Assembly (NCBI RefSeq): GCF_016862215.1
Contig: NZ_BOMN01000054.1
Location: forward strand, 41,050-105,049
From: Winogradskya humida
GTDB taxonomy: Bacteria; Actinomycetota; Actinomycetes; Mycobacteriales; Micromonosporaceae
Direction: 5' to 3'
DNA: 64,000 nt
Under the pieces are notes generated by a model that was given only the letters and a program-made list of their open reading frames with translations, was not told the DNA's origin and made no database searches. The translations under genes were made by a program, and so were the position numbers. Positions 25,252 to 34,011 of this stretch are shown in pieces. The stretch's first letter is position 1. Every line of letters begins with the position of its first letter.

Positions 25252-25809
25252 ATGTCCGCCACCCGCATGATGATTCTCGGTGTCGTCCAGTGGATGCAGC
25301 CCGTGCACGGTTACGACGTGCGTCGCGAGCTGCTGAGCTGGAGCGCCGACAAATGGGCCAACGTCCAGCCCGGTTCGATCTACCACGCGCTGCGCAAGCT
25401 GGCGGAGGAGGAGTTGCTCCGCGAGGTGAAGACCGAGCAGGTGGGGGCGCGGCCGGCGCGGACGACGTACGAGATCACCGACAAGGGTGTCGCCGAGTTC
25501 GACTCCCTGCTGCGTGGCACGTGGTGGAACATCTCCGCGGCCCCCGACCCGTTTCTGGCCGGCTTCTCGTTCCTTCCGGCGCTGCCGCGCGAGGAGGCTG
25601 TCGCGGCTCTGCGTAACCGGGCTGTCCAGCTGGAGGCCGGTAATCAGCAGTTGCGGGCCGCCATCGACGCTGACTGGGCCAAGAACAAGCCGGTCTACGT
25701 CACCTGGATGTGGGAGCTGACGATGGCGCGCTCCGAGGCGGAGATCGCTTGGTGCCGGCGGATCGCTGATCTGGTCGAGTCCGGCGTCGAGATGGTCAAG
25801 TTTGACTAG
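25252..25809 (+). CDS. PadR family transcriptional regulator
   Basis: 185 residues. The PadR winged helix occupies the first 90: MMILGVVQWMQPVHGYDVRRELLSW, PGSIYHALRKLAEEELL, TYEITDKGVAEFDSLL. A C-terminal helical dimerisation domain follows (AVQLEAGNQQLRAAIDADW). PadR proteins next to DrrAB-type exporters normally repress the exporter and respond to its drug substrates. ATG 25252 is preferred to an upstream in-frame TTG at 25231 that would lie in the operator half-site. Its final codons and stop are part of the operator of the next operon. Confidence 0.9.
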   Translation: MSATRMMILGVVQWMQPVHGYDVRRELLSWSADKWANVQPGSIYHALRKLAEEELLREVKTEQVGARPARTTYEITDKGVAEFDSLLRGTWWNISAAPDPFLAGFSFLPALPREEAVAALRNRAVQLEAGNQQLRAAIDADWAKNKPVYVTWMWELTMARSEAEIAWCRRIADLVESGVEMVKFD

Positions 25810-25817
25810 TCAGACTT
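25798..25817. promoter_or_regulatory. PadR-type operator palindrome
   Basis: AAGTTTGACTAGTCAGACTT is a 20-base palindrome with one mismatched pair centred on CTAG. It starts in the codon for the third-last PadR residue, contains the TAG stop, and ends 21 bases before the ABC ATPase start. Its arm recurs before padR at 25222. Confidence 0.6.
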
Positions 25818-25838
25818 GAATAACCTACGCTGCTCCGC

Positions 25839-26768
25839 GTGATCAAAACGCTAGGTTTGCGTAAGTCGTTCACAACCCGACACGGCACCGTCGACGCCGT
25901 CCGCGGCGTCGACCTCACCGTCGACGAGGGCGAGATCTTCGGCTTCCTCGGCCCCAACGGCGCAGGCAAGACCACCACGCTCCGCATGCTCGCCACGCTG
26001 ATGAAACCCGACGGCGGCGAGGCCAGCATCGCGGGCGTCGACCTGCTCCAGGACCCCGGCGAGGTGCGGCGCCGCATCGGGTACGTCGCGCAGGGCGGCA
26101 GCACCCTCGACGACTCCACCGCCCACGAGGAGCTGGTGCTCCAGGCCCGCCTCTACGGCGTCAGCAAGTCCGAGGCCCGCGCCCGCACCGCACGGATCCT
26201 CGACAGCTTCCAGCTCACCGATTACGCCGAACGCAAGTGCAAGACGTATTCCGGCGGCCAGCGACGCCGCGTCGACATCGCGCTCGGCATCATCCATGAG
26301 CCCAAGGTCGTCTTCCTCGACGAACCGACCACCGGCCTCGACCCGCAGAGCCGCGCCCACATGTGGGACGAGGTCCGCCGCCTGCGCGACGAGGGCATGA
26401 CGATCTTCATCACCACGCACTACCTCGACGAGGCGGACGCCCTCTGCGACCGAATCTCCATCATGGACAACGGCGCGATCGTGGCCTCCGGGACGCCTTC
26501 GGCGCTCAAAAAAGAGATATCCGGAGATGTCGTACGCGTCGGAGTGGCTCTACCCGCTGCTGCCGCCGCCGCGCTCTCGGGTTTTTCGCGTGTCGAGCTC
26601 CACGATGACAGTGTGCGTCTCTACGTCGAGGACGGCGCCACAGCCATCCCGCTGGTCATCCGCGCCCTGGACAGCGCCGGGGTCGCGCTCGGCACGATCG
26701 AACTGCACCGCCCCAGCCTCGACGACGTCTTCCTGACCAAGACCGGCCGATCCCTGCGGGAGAACTGA
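25839..26768 (+). CDS. ABC transporter ATP-binding protein, DrrA type
   Basis: 309 residues. Walker A GPNGAGKTT at about residue 38, Q-loop around YVAQGG, signature YSGGQRRRVDIALG, Walker B VVFLDEPTTGLDPQ, and switch His in ITTHYLDEADAL. The C-terminal extension (EISGDVVRVGVALP to ELHRPSLDDVFLTKTG) is that of the daunorubicin-resistance subfamily, which powers efflux of drugs or lipids. GTG 25839 begins soon after the PadR operator. It overlaps the permease by one base (TGATG junction). Confidence 0.93.
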   Translation: MIKTLGLRKSFTTRHGTVDAVRGVDLTVDEGEIFGFLGPNGAGKTTTLRMLATLMKPDGGEASIAGVDLLQDPGEVRRRIGYVAQGGSTLDDSTAHEELVLQARLYGVSKSEARARTARILDSFQLTDYAERKCKTYSGGQRRRVDIALGIIHEPKVVFLDEPTTGLDPQSRAHMWDEVRRLRDEGMTIFITTHYLDEADALCDRISIMDNGAIVASGTPSALKKEISGDVVRVGVALPAAAAAALSGFSRVELHDDSVRLYVEDGATAIPLVIRALDSAGVALGTIELHRPSLDDVFLTKTGRSLREN

Positions 26769-27517
26769 TGCTCCGCGACACCTGGTTGATCTTCCAGCAC
26801 CAGTTCAAGGCTCTGCTCCGCAACCCGGTCTGGATCCTCGTCGGCGTCTTCCAGCCGGTGATGTACCTGCTGCTCTTCGCGCCGCTGCTGAAACCCGCGC
26901 TGGGGGTGCAGACCAATGCGGAGGCGTACGAGATCTTCGTCCCGGGCCTGCTCGTTCTCCTCGCGATCTTCGGCGGCCTCTTCCAGGGCTTCGGCCTGAT
27001 CTCCGAACTCCGCGCCGGCGTCATCGAAAGATCCCGCGTCACCCCCGTCAGCCGGCTCGCCCTGCTGCTCGGCCGCTCCCTGCGCGACACGGCGTCCCTG
27101 CTCGCCCAGGCGGTCATCATCACGCTGCTCGCGCTCGCGTTCGACCTGCGTGTGTTCATCGGCAACCTGCTGCTGGCGTACCTGATGCTCGCCCTGATCT
27201 CGTTGATGACCTCGGCGGTCTCCTACGGGGTCGCGCTCGCCGTGAAGAGCGAGGACGCGCTCGCCCCGCTGATGAACACGGTCGCCCAGCCGGTGCTGCT
27301 GCTGTCGGGAATTCTGCTGCCGCTCACGTACGCGCCGGGCTGGCTGCAGGGCATCGCCGACTGGAACCCGTTCTCCTGGGCGGTCAACGGGGTGCGTGCG
27401 CTTTTCCGCGGGGATCTGGGCGCGCCGGCGGTCTGGCAGGGGTTGGCGATCATGGCGGTCCTGGCCGCTCTCGCTGTCGCCTGGGCCGCCCGCTTGTTCG
27501 CCCGCAGTATCCGCTGA
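26768..27517 (+). CDS. ABC transporter permease, DrrB type
   Basis: 249 residues with six predicted membrane helices in the ABC-2 fold: PVWILVGVFQPVMYLLLFAPLL, LVLLAIFGGLFQGFGLI, the conserved ERSRVTPVSRLALLLGRSLRD coupling region, and LLSGILLPLTYAPGWLQGIADWNPFSWAVNGVRALFRGD, the hallmark ABC-2 signature. It pairs with the ATPase immediately upstream to form an exporter under likely PadR control. It ends with a basic tail a few bases before a 22-bp duplication. Confidence 0.92.
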   Translation: MLRDTWLIFQHQFKALLRNPVWILVGVFQPVMYLLLFAPLLKPALGVQTNAEAYEIFVPGLLVLLAIFGGLFQGFGLISELRAGVIERSRVTPVSRLALLLGRSLRDTASLLAQAVIITLLALAFDLRVFIGNLLLAYLMLALISLMTSAVSYGVALAVKSEDALAPLMNTVAQPVLLLSGILLPLTYAPGWLQGIADWNPFSWAVNGVRALFRGDLGAPAVWQGLAIMAVLAALAVAWAARLFARSIR

Positions 27518-27518
27518 C

Positions 27519-27562
27519 GCCTGGTGCCTGCTGGCGGGGTGCCTGGTGCCTGCTGGCGGGGT
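27519..27562. repeat. 22-bp direct duplication at a convergent junction
   Basis: GCCTGGTGCCTGCTGGCGGGGT occurs twice back to back (27519-27540, 27541-27562), starting just after the permease stop. It ends on the first base of the stop codon of the convergent small membrane gene. Confidence 0.95.
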
Positions 27563-27768
27563 CAGGCGCGGCGGCGGGCCGGTTGGGGTTGCGGGGTGGC
27601 TCGGCGCTGGGTGATCAGGACCGCGGCGGCTGCGGTGAGCAGGCCCGCTCCGGCCAGCGTGAGCAGGAAGAGGACGGGCCCGGCAGCGGCCGCGAGCAGA
27701 GCCACGTCGGCGATTGCGACGAGCATCCAGAGGGCGAGCGCGGGTTTGGTTCCGTGTCGGCGAAACAT
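27562..27768 (-). CDS. Small two-helix membrane protein
   Basis: A 68-residue hypothetical protein with two hydrophobic helices (LALWMLVAIADVALLAAAAG and VLFLLTLAGAGLLTAAAAVLI), a basic N-terminus (MFRRHGTKP) and an Arg/Pro-rich tail. Coding potential is supported by a GGAGG site seven bases before the ATG, by membrane-protein composition, and by the absence of any competing gene. Function is unknown. It lies 64 bases downstream of the giant kinase gene on the same strand. Confidence 0.65.
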   Translation of the reverse strand: MFRRHGTKPALALWMLVAIADVALLAAAAGPVLFLLTLAGAGLLTAAAAVLITQRRATPQPQPARRRA

Positions 27769-27832
27769 TCGTGCACCTCCATCCGTGGTGAGCGATGAAC
27801 TACCCGTTCATCGCTCACCTCATAAATGGGGG

Positions 27833-30800
27833 TTACGACTGCGGCTTGAATCCCTTGTAGATGTTCTGCAGATCCGCCTGCGAGGCCTTCCAGTCGTCGG
27901 GAGACACGTACCAGTTGATGCTGTACGCCTTCTTCGGGCTGGTCAGGAAGTTCCGCTTCACGGCATGCTGCTTGTTACCGCTGGACGTCGTGTAGTAGAA
28001 CTCCCAGTCCGCAGCCTTCTGGAAGTAGTCGACCGACTGCAGCTTCACGCGCGAATAATTCCTGTACGTCCCGTTCGACCGCGACGCCTCCTGCTGCTGC
28101 CAGTCCGCGAGCGGATCGGGCTTCGGCTGATCGGTCTGCGCGATGATCAGCAGCCGGTTGTCCCCCCGGAAGTAGATCTCGTCCCCCCGGACCTCAGAGG
28201 ACCAGCCACTGGGCAACGGAACAGTGAACCCGGTACCCGAGCTCCCATACGTCTTCCAGCCCGCCGGCAGCGTGAACGCCCCACTGCTACTGGCCGGCGC
28301 CGACGTCGGAGCCTTACTGGTAGGAGTGGTCACAGGCGCGGCAGCCGGAGCACTGGTAGCCGCCGACGTGGGCGCCGCCCCACCAGGAGCCGAAGCCCCA
28401 CCGGACTTCTGCGGCGACACAGCAGCAGTGGTCGGCGCAGGTCCAACCCCGCCACCACCCGCAGCCTTGTCGTCGTCGCTCCCGAAAGCCTTCGGAATCA
28501 CAAGAATAAGAAGCAGCACCACAACAGCCAGAATCCCGGCCCCGATAACCGTCTGCTGCCGAGTAAACGTAATCCCGAAAACCGTCACCCCCCGCCGCCC
28601 AGCCGAAGGCTCCCGCAACATCATCGGCTGCCACGCCGGCCGGCTCGGCATCCCCGGCGCCCCCGAACCAGGAGCCCCGGACACAGGAGCCCCGGACACA
28701 GGCGCCCCGGACACAGGAGCCCCCAAAACCGGCGCCGTCCGCCGCGGCGGCTTACTGCCGTCCACCGACTCATCGGACGCCCGACCCGCCGGGATACGCC
28801 GGTTGCTCGGCTGAGGAAGCACCCTCGTCCGATTCCCCCCGAACTCATCCACCGGCGTAACCGCGGTCGGCTCTCCCGCAGCGTCCCGCCCATCAGCGCC
28901 ACTCGCGCTTCCAGCGGCACCCGACCCTGCTACCGCACCCGACCCTGCTACCGCACCCGACCCTGCTACCGCAGTCGCCCCGGCCGCCGCGTCGCCGTCG
29001 CTTGCCACGTTGGCCCTGGTCGCCGCGGCGCCTTCGTTCGCCACGCCGGCGTTGTTCGCCACGCCGGCGTTGTTCGCCACGCTGGCCTTGTTGACTGCGG
29101 CCTTGTTGACTGCGTCGCGTTCGATTGCCGCGTCGGCCTTGCTTGGCACGCCGGCCTTGTTTGGCACGTCGGCCTTGTTTGGCACGCCGGCCTTGCTTGG
29201 CAGGCTGGGCTTGCTCGCCGTGCCGACCGTGTCGGCTGCGCTTGCCAGGTCGGCTTTGCTCGCAGAGCCTGACTCGACCGTCTCCGGCTCATCGGTGGTG
29301 CGCACCGGCGCAACCGCAGCCGGCCCGTCCTTGGCGCCCTGTACATCTGCGGCTTCGCTGCCCGGCGTGTCTACGGTTTTACTACCCGGCTCGTCCCTGG
29401 CACCAGGCAACGCAGCGGCGCCCAGCTCTACCCCGGTGCCCGCCTCGTCCTTGTCGCCGTCCTGAGCAACGTGCTTGTCCGCGGTGCCGAGCTCATCCCG
29501 AGCACTGAGCTCGTCCTCATCCCGAGCACTGATCTTGTCGGCATCCGGCCTGTCTTGAGCACGGAGCTCATCGGCATCCGGCTTGTCCTGAGCTGCGAGC
29601 TCGTCCCGGGCACCCGGTTTGTCCTTGGCCTCGAGCTCGTTCTCGACGACGGGTACTTCGTCGGAATCCCGGTCGGTCCTGACGCTCGAGTTGTCTTCGG
29701 CGCCGGACTCGTCGGTGGTCTCTGGCTTGGCCCTGTCGTCACCCGCGGCATCGCTTCCGCTCTCGGCGGTCTCAGCCCCGACATCCGAACCGGCAAGCGT
29801 CTTGTCACCCGTGCTGGTGACCGCGTCCGCCGCTTCGCTCGATGTGTCCAGGTCATCGCTGTCCACCGCCGTAACCGAAGCGGCCTGGCGCCCACGAACC
29901 TTCTTACGCGAGGCCTTGCCCGCACCAGCCTGCCCGTCAGCCGCAGCCGACTCGGAATCCTCGACGTTGCCCGGCGTGCCGCTGCCCCCGGCAGGCTCGG
30001 CGGCCGGCGGCGTGGCGGCTTCGGCGTCCGCGCTGTCCGTGCCGACGGCGTCCCGCTCGACCGGGGCTTTGCTCGGCGCGGAATCCGCCACGAGAACGCT
30101 CTCAGCGTCGGCGGGAGCTGCCTGCGAACCAGCCTCCACAACCGTGCCCGCATCGGGAACGGCGTCCGCGGCTGGCGGCGTACCCGTGGATGTGGTTGGG
30201 GTGATTGCTGTGGGGGCGCTCTCGGGAGTTATTGCTGGAGCGGAGGCCGCTGCCTTCGGCTGGTGGGGCGGCGCAGGCTGGTGGGGCGGCGCAGGCTGGT
30301 GGGGCGGCGTGGGCTGTTTGCGGGCGGCTGCGACCTCGGCGGCGGTGAACGAACCCAGCGGGCCGGCGCCGCGCATGGTGGCGTCGAGTCCGGATTCGGG
30401 GGGCGTTCGCTTGGCTTTGGGCGTACCTGTGTGGTCGACCGCTGGTGAGTCCAGGCGGGTGGCGTCCAAGGGGGTTTTGGGGGTGTCGATGCGGGTTTCG
30501 GCCGGGCGCGGTGCGCGACCGACGCTGGCCTTGCCCGGCGCGAAGATCGGACGGCCCTGCTGGTTCTCGGCTGCCGGTGGCGTCGCCGCAGCGCGTCCCT
30601 GGGGTGCCGACGCCGAACCGCGACTCGGCGGAGTTGCCACGTGACCCGGAGGAGTCGCAGCGGCGCGACCGGGCGGCGTAGCGGTTCCACGGCCCGGGGT
30701 AACGGGGGGAGTCGCCGGCGGGCGGGGACCAGGCACCACAGGCGCGCTGGCCGCCGCACCCGGCACGACCGGAGGACGTTCGCGGCCCACGCCGGGGCGG

Positions 30801-31657
30801 CGCATCGTCGGGCTCATCGGGAAGCTCAGCTTCGACCGGCGGCCCGCGGCACGCAGCAGGAGCCGTTCGGCTTCCTCGGCGTTGATCCGATGCGCGGGAT
30901 CCTTGCGCAGCAGACCGTTCAGCACCGGCTTGAGCGGGCCTGCGTTACGGGCGGGCGGCGGGTTCTCGGTCGCCAGCGCGGCAAGGGTCGCGATCGCCGA
31001 CGGCCGCGCGAAGGGAGAAGCCCCCTCCACCGCCGCGTAGAGCGTCGCCCCCAAAGACCAAAGATCAGCGCCGGGTCCGGCTGTGCCGTCCCGGGCACGC
31101 TCCGGAGCAATGTACGCGGGGGAGCCCAGCACCAGTCCCGTACGAGTGACGTTGGGGTCACCAGGCACCGTCGCGAGCCCGAAGTCGGTGAGCACGACCC
31201 GGCCGTCCTCGCCGATGAGCACATTGCCCGGCTTCACATCACGGTGCACGACGCCGGCCCGGTGCGCAGCCCGCAACGCGCCGAGCACACCCAGCCCGAT
31301 CTCCGCCGCCCGGATCGGATTGAACGGCCCGTCAGCAGCCAAAATGTCCTGCAACGACCGAGACGGGACGTACTCCATCACGATCCACGGATCAGCATCC
31401 GTACGCAGAACGTCGAAGACGCGCACCACGTTCACGTTGTTCAGCCGGGCAATCGCCCGAGCCTCACGCAACGAACGCTCACGCATCTCCTGCCGCTCCT
31501 CAGGCGTCAGCCCGGGCGGCGGCACAAGTTCCTTGATCGCAACATCACGATGCAGGACGACATCGGTCGCCCGCCAGACACGACCCATCCCGCCCTGACC
31601 GAGCGGCGCGACGAGCCGGTAACGATCAGCGACAACAAGCGGGGGGGAAGTAGACAT
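27833..31657 (-). CDS. Giant membrane Ser/Thr kinase with 800-residue low-complexity linker
   Basis: 1274 residues. The kinase domain covers residues 10-275 (GQGGMGRVW, VAIKELV, HRDVKPGNVLI, DFGLAT, APE-equivalent YIAPERARD). A very long Ala/Pro/Asp/Thr-rich linker follows (about 290-1090) with nucleotide-level repeats, for example VPNKA/VANNA runs and APVSG repeats. One membrane helix (VIGAGILAVVVLLLILVIP) then leads to an outside domain of about 140 residues after a Ser/Ala/Pro stalk: FTVPLPSGWSSEVRGDEIYFRGD ... KRNFLTSPKKAYSINWYVSPDDW. The outer domain looks like the one on the kinase at 6396. ATG 31657 is used; GTG 31660 immediately before it is equally possible. Ligand and targets are unknown. 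Confidence 0.9.
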   Translation of the reverse strand: MSTSPPLVVADRYRLVAPLGQGGMGRVWRATDVVLHRDVAIKELVPPPGLTPEERQEMRERSLREARAIARLNNVNVVRVFDVLRTDADPWIVMEYVPSRSLQDILAADGPFNPIRAAEIGLGVLGALRAAHRAGVVHRDVKPGNVLIGEDGRVVLTDFGLATVPGDPNVTRTGLVLGSPAYIAPERARDGTAGPGADLWSLGATLYAAVEGASPFARPSAIATLAALATENPPPARNAGPLKPVLNGLLRKDPAHRINAEEAERLLLRAAGRRSKLSFPMSPTMRRPGVGRERPPVVPGAAASAPVVPGPRPPATPPVTPGRGTATPPGRAAATPPGHVATPPSRGSASAPQGRAAATPPAAENQQGRPIFAPGKASVGRAPRPAETRIDTPKTPLDATRLDSPAVDHTGTPKAKRTPPESGLDATMRGAGPLGSFTAAEVAAARKQPTPPHQPAPPHQPAPPHQPKAAASAPAITPESAPTAITPTTSTGTPPAADAVPDAGTVVEAGSQAAPADAESVLVADSAPSKAPVERDAVGTDSADAEAATPPAAEPAGGSGTPGNVEDSESAAADGQAGAGKASRKKVRGRQAASVTAVDSDDLDTSSEAADAVTSTGDKTLAGSDVGAETAESGSDAAGDDRAKPETTDESGAEDNSSVRTDRDSDEVPVVENELEAKDKPGARDELAAQDKPDADELRAQDRPDADKISARDEDELSARDELGTADKHVAQDGDKDEAGTGVELGAAALPGARDEPGSKTVDTPGSEAADVQGAKDGPAAVAPVRTTDEPETVESGSASKADLASAADTVGTASKPSLPSKAGVPNKADVPNKAGVPSKADAAIERDAVNKAAVNKASVANNAGVANNAGVANEGAAATRANVASDGDAAAGATAVAGSGAVAGSGAVAGSGAAGSASGADGRDAAGEPTAVTPVDEFGGNRTRVLPQPSNRRIPAGRASDESVDGSKPPRRTAPVLGAPVSGAPVSGAPVSGAPGSGAPGMPSRPAWQPMMLREPSAGRRGVTVFGITFTRQQTVIGAGILAVVVLLLILVIPKAFGSDDDKAAGGGGVGPAPTTAAVSPQKSGGASAPGGAAPTSAATSAPAAAPVTTPTSKAPTSAPASSSGAFTLPAGWKTYGSSGTGFTVPLPSGWSSEVRGDEIYFRGDNRLLIIAQTDQPKPDPLADWQQQEASRSNGTYRNYSRVKLQSVDYFQKAADWEFYYTTSSGNKQHAVKRNFLTSPKKAYSINWYVSPDDWKASQADLQNIYKGFKPQS

Positions 31658-31758
31658 CACGCAGAAAATACCCGGTCATGTCGAGCCGCAGCGAATCGAT
31701 CAGCCGAGTGTGGGATCCGTGTCACCGCGTAACCGCCCCAGGACCGTACGCTTGATCA

Positions 31759-31944
31759 ATGGACGAGGAACCGCTGGTCAACGTCGTACACGGAGATCCG
31801 ACCCCAGCAGAGGTCGCCGCCCTGGTCATAGCCCTGACCAGCACAACACCACCCACCCACCCCCATTCCCCCAGCCTCTGGACCCGCCGCGCCCGCCCAA
31901 CCCCAAGATCGGACTCCTGGCGCGAATCGGGCCTCCCCCGCTGA
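31759..31944 (+). CDS. accE: Acyl-CoA carboxylase epsilon-like small protein
   Basis: A 61-residue protein with the epsilon-subunit pattern: EPLVNVVHGDPTPAEVAALVIALT at the N-terminus, a variable Pro/Thr linker, then W-x-RR-A-RP and the C-terminal SWRESGLPR. These small subunits bind the carboxyltransferase beta ring and raise holoenzyme activity in actinomycetes. The catalytic partners are at 23441 and 36528. No strong ribosome site is visible at ATG 31759. The assignment rests on short motifs only, so it is moderately sure. Maf, often a near neighbour of accE, is 3.2 kb away with the type VII module between. Confidence 0.65.
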   Translation: MDEEPLVNVVHGDPTPAEVAALVIALTSTTPPTHPHSPSLWTRRARPTPRSDSWRESGLPR

Positions 31945-32071
31945 CTCCCCCTCCCGTATAGACAGGTCTCGGTACGGCCGCAGCTGCCCACCCCCCGGAC
32001 ACGGGGTCGAAACTTGCAGGCCGCACCGTCTACCCTCGAACCAGATTCGTACGCTCGGGGGAGGGACTCGG

Positions 32072-32482
32072 ATGATTCCTGAGGAGGATCGCGGGCCAGC
32101 TTGGCTCAGCGACTACGGCAGCATCGAAGCCGACATCCAACAGATGGAAGACTTCGCCAAGGGCCTCACGGCAGAGGTCGCGGACGGCTACGCCCCGCAC
32201 GCCAACCAGGTCGCCGACGCGATGGCCGTCGATCTACCGGTTGCCCTTCCCCAGTTCCAGGAACTCGGCTCTTTCTTCAAGCGGCACAACGCGATCAAGA
32301 ACGTGACGGCTACCAACACGCTGAACTTCGGCACTGGCACCGGTCAGGCGGCGGACGCGGCATCGAAGATCAGCCAGGAGTACAGGTCCTCCGACGCCTT
32401 TGCGCATGCGACGGTGAAGGACGTCCAAGCCGCCTTCGCTTACACGGAAAAAGGCCCTGTGACGTTGGATGAGGAGGGCTGA
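32072..32482 (+). CDS. WXG100-like/ESX helical protein
   Basis: 136 residues, mainly helical. The order is WLSDYGSIEADIQQMEDFAKGLTAEVADGYAPHANQVADAM, then PQFQELGSFFKRHNAIKNVTATNTLNFGTGTGQAADAASKISQEYRSSDAFAHATVKDVQAAFAYT. The C-terminal part looks like a type VII-associated helical hairpin ending with Y-x3-D-like residues. No signal peptide. A GGAGGGA site lies 8-14 bases before ATG 32072. The next gene's ATG overlaps its TGA. Together with the following PPE-like protein and the mycosin it forms a three-gene operon; a chaperone-like or co-secreted partner role is inferred. Confidence 0.8.
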   Translation: MIPEEDRGPAWLSDYGSIEADIQQMEDFAKGLTAEVADGYAPHANQVADAMAVDLPVALPQFQELGSFFKRHNAIKNVTATNTLNFGTGTGQAADAASKISQEYRSSDAFAHATVKDVQAAFAYTEKGPVTLDEEG

Positions 32483-34011
32483 TGCTCGCAGCTAGTGGCG
32501 GTGGCGGCGGCTACGGCGGCACCGACTGGAACGGCTTTGACGTCAAGTACATGTGGTCGGCGGTCGAGGGTCATGACACCGATTCGTACTTCAACCTTGT
32601 GACCAAAGGTTGGCAGGGAAGCGCGGAACTGATCAGCACCCACATCTCGCACGTTCAGGACTATCGAGACAATCTTGCGGTTGCCTGGCCGCCGGGGAAG
32701 AGCAAGGCCTCAGAGGCCTACATCGCCCGTCTCGACGAGTTGATCGGTCACCTCCAGGAAACGCTGACCGCAACGTCGCAGAACATCTCTGCGGTTCGCG
32801 TAGTCGCGCAAGACCTTGCCGTGGCTCAGATCAAGCTGAAGCCGATCCTCGAACAGTACGAGGCCAACGAAAAGCTCAATCTGGCCTGGCAGAACGAAAA
32901 GACGGCGGCGAGCGCAAGTGCAACGCCGACACCGTCAGCGACGCCTTCCCCCTCCCCTGCCCCGTCGCCGGTTGCGCCGACACCGCCAGTCTCGTCGTCC
33001 CAGCAAGAGCAGTTGAACAATCAAGCCCGTGTAATTATGTTCAATCTGAGCAGCACGGTTCTGAGTAGCCACGCTGCGATGCAGGAGCCGAAGGAATACG
33101 TTCCGGCCGGCGGGGGCAAGAAAGAGACAGGCCACGGCAACAATGGTGATGACCCGGCGAGCGGAGTCGGGGCGGGCGGCTTCATTGCGGCATCTGGTGC
33201 TTCTGCGGCAGAGAACAGTCGTTCCGGGGGCTCTTCCGTAACTCCGACACACGCTTCCACGCCAGTCACACCGTCGACCAGCGTTCCGGTCGGACACAGT
33301 CCGATCGTCAACACTCCTGGTCCGACACCGACGGTCACGACTCCGGGGTCAGGTCCGGTTCTTGGCGGCGTCGGGCCAGGCTCTGTTACAACCCCTCCTG
33401 CCACGGTCTCTCCAGTGTCGGGTGGGCTGTCCCCATCCGGGGCGTTCCCTGGTGGAGCATCGGGTGGCCTGCCGGGAATGGCCACCCCCGGCCTTCTTCC
33501 GTCCGGCGGACTGGCGCCGGGTGGCACCATCGCGCCCGGGGGTTTTGCCAAGCCCGGTGCTCTTGGAGCCCCCATCACGCGGACCGCTATGCCGTCAGGA
33601 GGCGTCATCGGTGCCAGGCCAGGCAGCGGTGTTATCGGACAGATGCCCGGTGCCGGGAACGGAGGATCCCGTGTTGGTGGTTCAGCCCGGGTCAATCCTG
33701 TTGGCGGCGTCATCGGCCAGCAGGGTTCAGTGCCGGCAGCAGGTGCCAATGGGCGAACTGGTTCCGCCGGCGGGGGTCGGCAGGCAGGCGGTCTTCGTTC
33801 TGCGGGAGTCGGAGGCTCGACGCGTTCCGCCTCCGGGACCATGGCTGGCCAGCCGGGCCGTTCTTCCCGGAAGAACGAAGGGCGAGAAGAAGCAACCTAC
33901 TGGGATCCGGATAATCCGTGGGTGACTGACGAGGGTGTCGATCCTGTGCTCATGCCTACTGCTGAGTCTGGACCGATCGATCCTGGCCCGGCAATCGGTT
34001 ACCGCAGGTGA
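32482..34011 (+). CDS. PPE-like type VII secretion substrate, Gly/Pro-rich
   Basis: 509 residues. The first 150 form helices (KYMWSAVEGHDTDSYFNLVTKGWQGSAELISTHISHVQDYRDNLAVAWPPGKS ... LIGHLQETLTATSQNISAVRVVAQDLAVAQ) as in WXG/PPE-type type VII substrates. A disordered Ser/Pro/Thr stretch and a long Gly/Pro-rich segment (VIGARPGSGVIGQMPGAGNGG) follow, ending YWDPDNPWVTDEGVDPVLMP ... DPGPAIGYRR, a tail I associate with actinobacterial ESX-type substrates. It overlaps the mycosin gene as GTGA. No signal peptide or membrane helix. The effector role is unknown. Confidence 0.78.
   Translation: MLAASGGGGGYGGTDWNGFDVKYMWSAVEGHDTDSYFNLVTKGWQGSAELISTHISHVQDYRDNLAVAWPPGKSKASEAYIARLDELIGHLQETLTATSQNISAVRVVAQDLAVAQIKLKPILEQYEANEKLNLAWQNEKTAASASATPTPSATPSPSPAPSPVAPTPPVSSSQQEQLNNQARVIMFNLSSTVLSSHAAMQEPKEYVPAGGGKKETGHGNNGDDPASGVGAGGFIAASGASAAENSRSGGSSVTPTHASTPVTPSTSVPVGHSPIVNTPGPTPTVTTPGSGPVLGGVGPGSVTTPPATVSPVSGGLSPSGAFPGGASGGLPGMATPGLLPSGGLAPGGTIAPGGFAKPGALGAPITRTAMPSGGVIGARPGSGVIGQMPGAGNGGSRVGGSARVNPVGGVIGQQGSVPAAGANGRTGSAGGGRQAGGLRSAGVGGSTRSASGTMAGQPGRSSRKNEGREEATYWDPDNPWVTDEGVDPVLMPTAESGPIDPGPAIGYRR

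Noticed and set aside
31710..31961. 83-codon alternative frame over the accE-like peptide
   Set aside because: Pro/Arg-rich shadow; the +61-residue frame carries the epsilon motifs instead.
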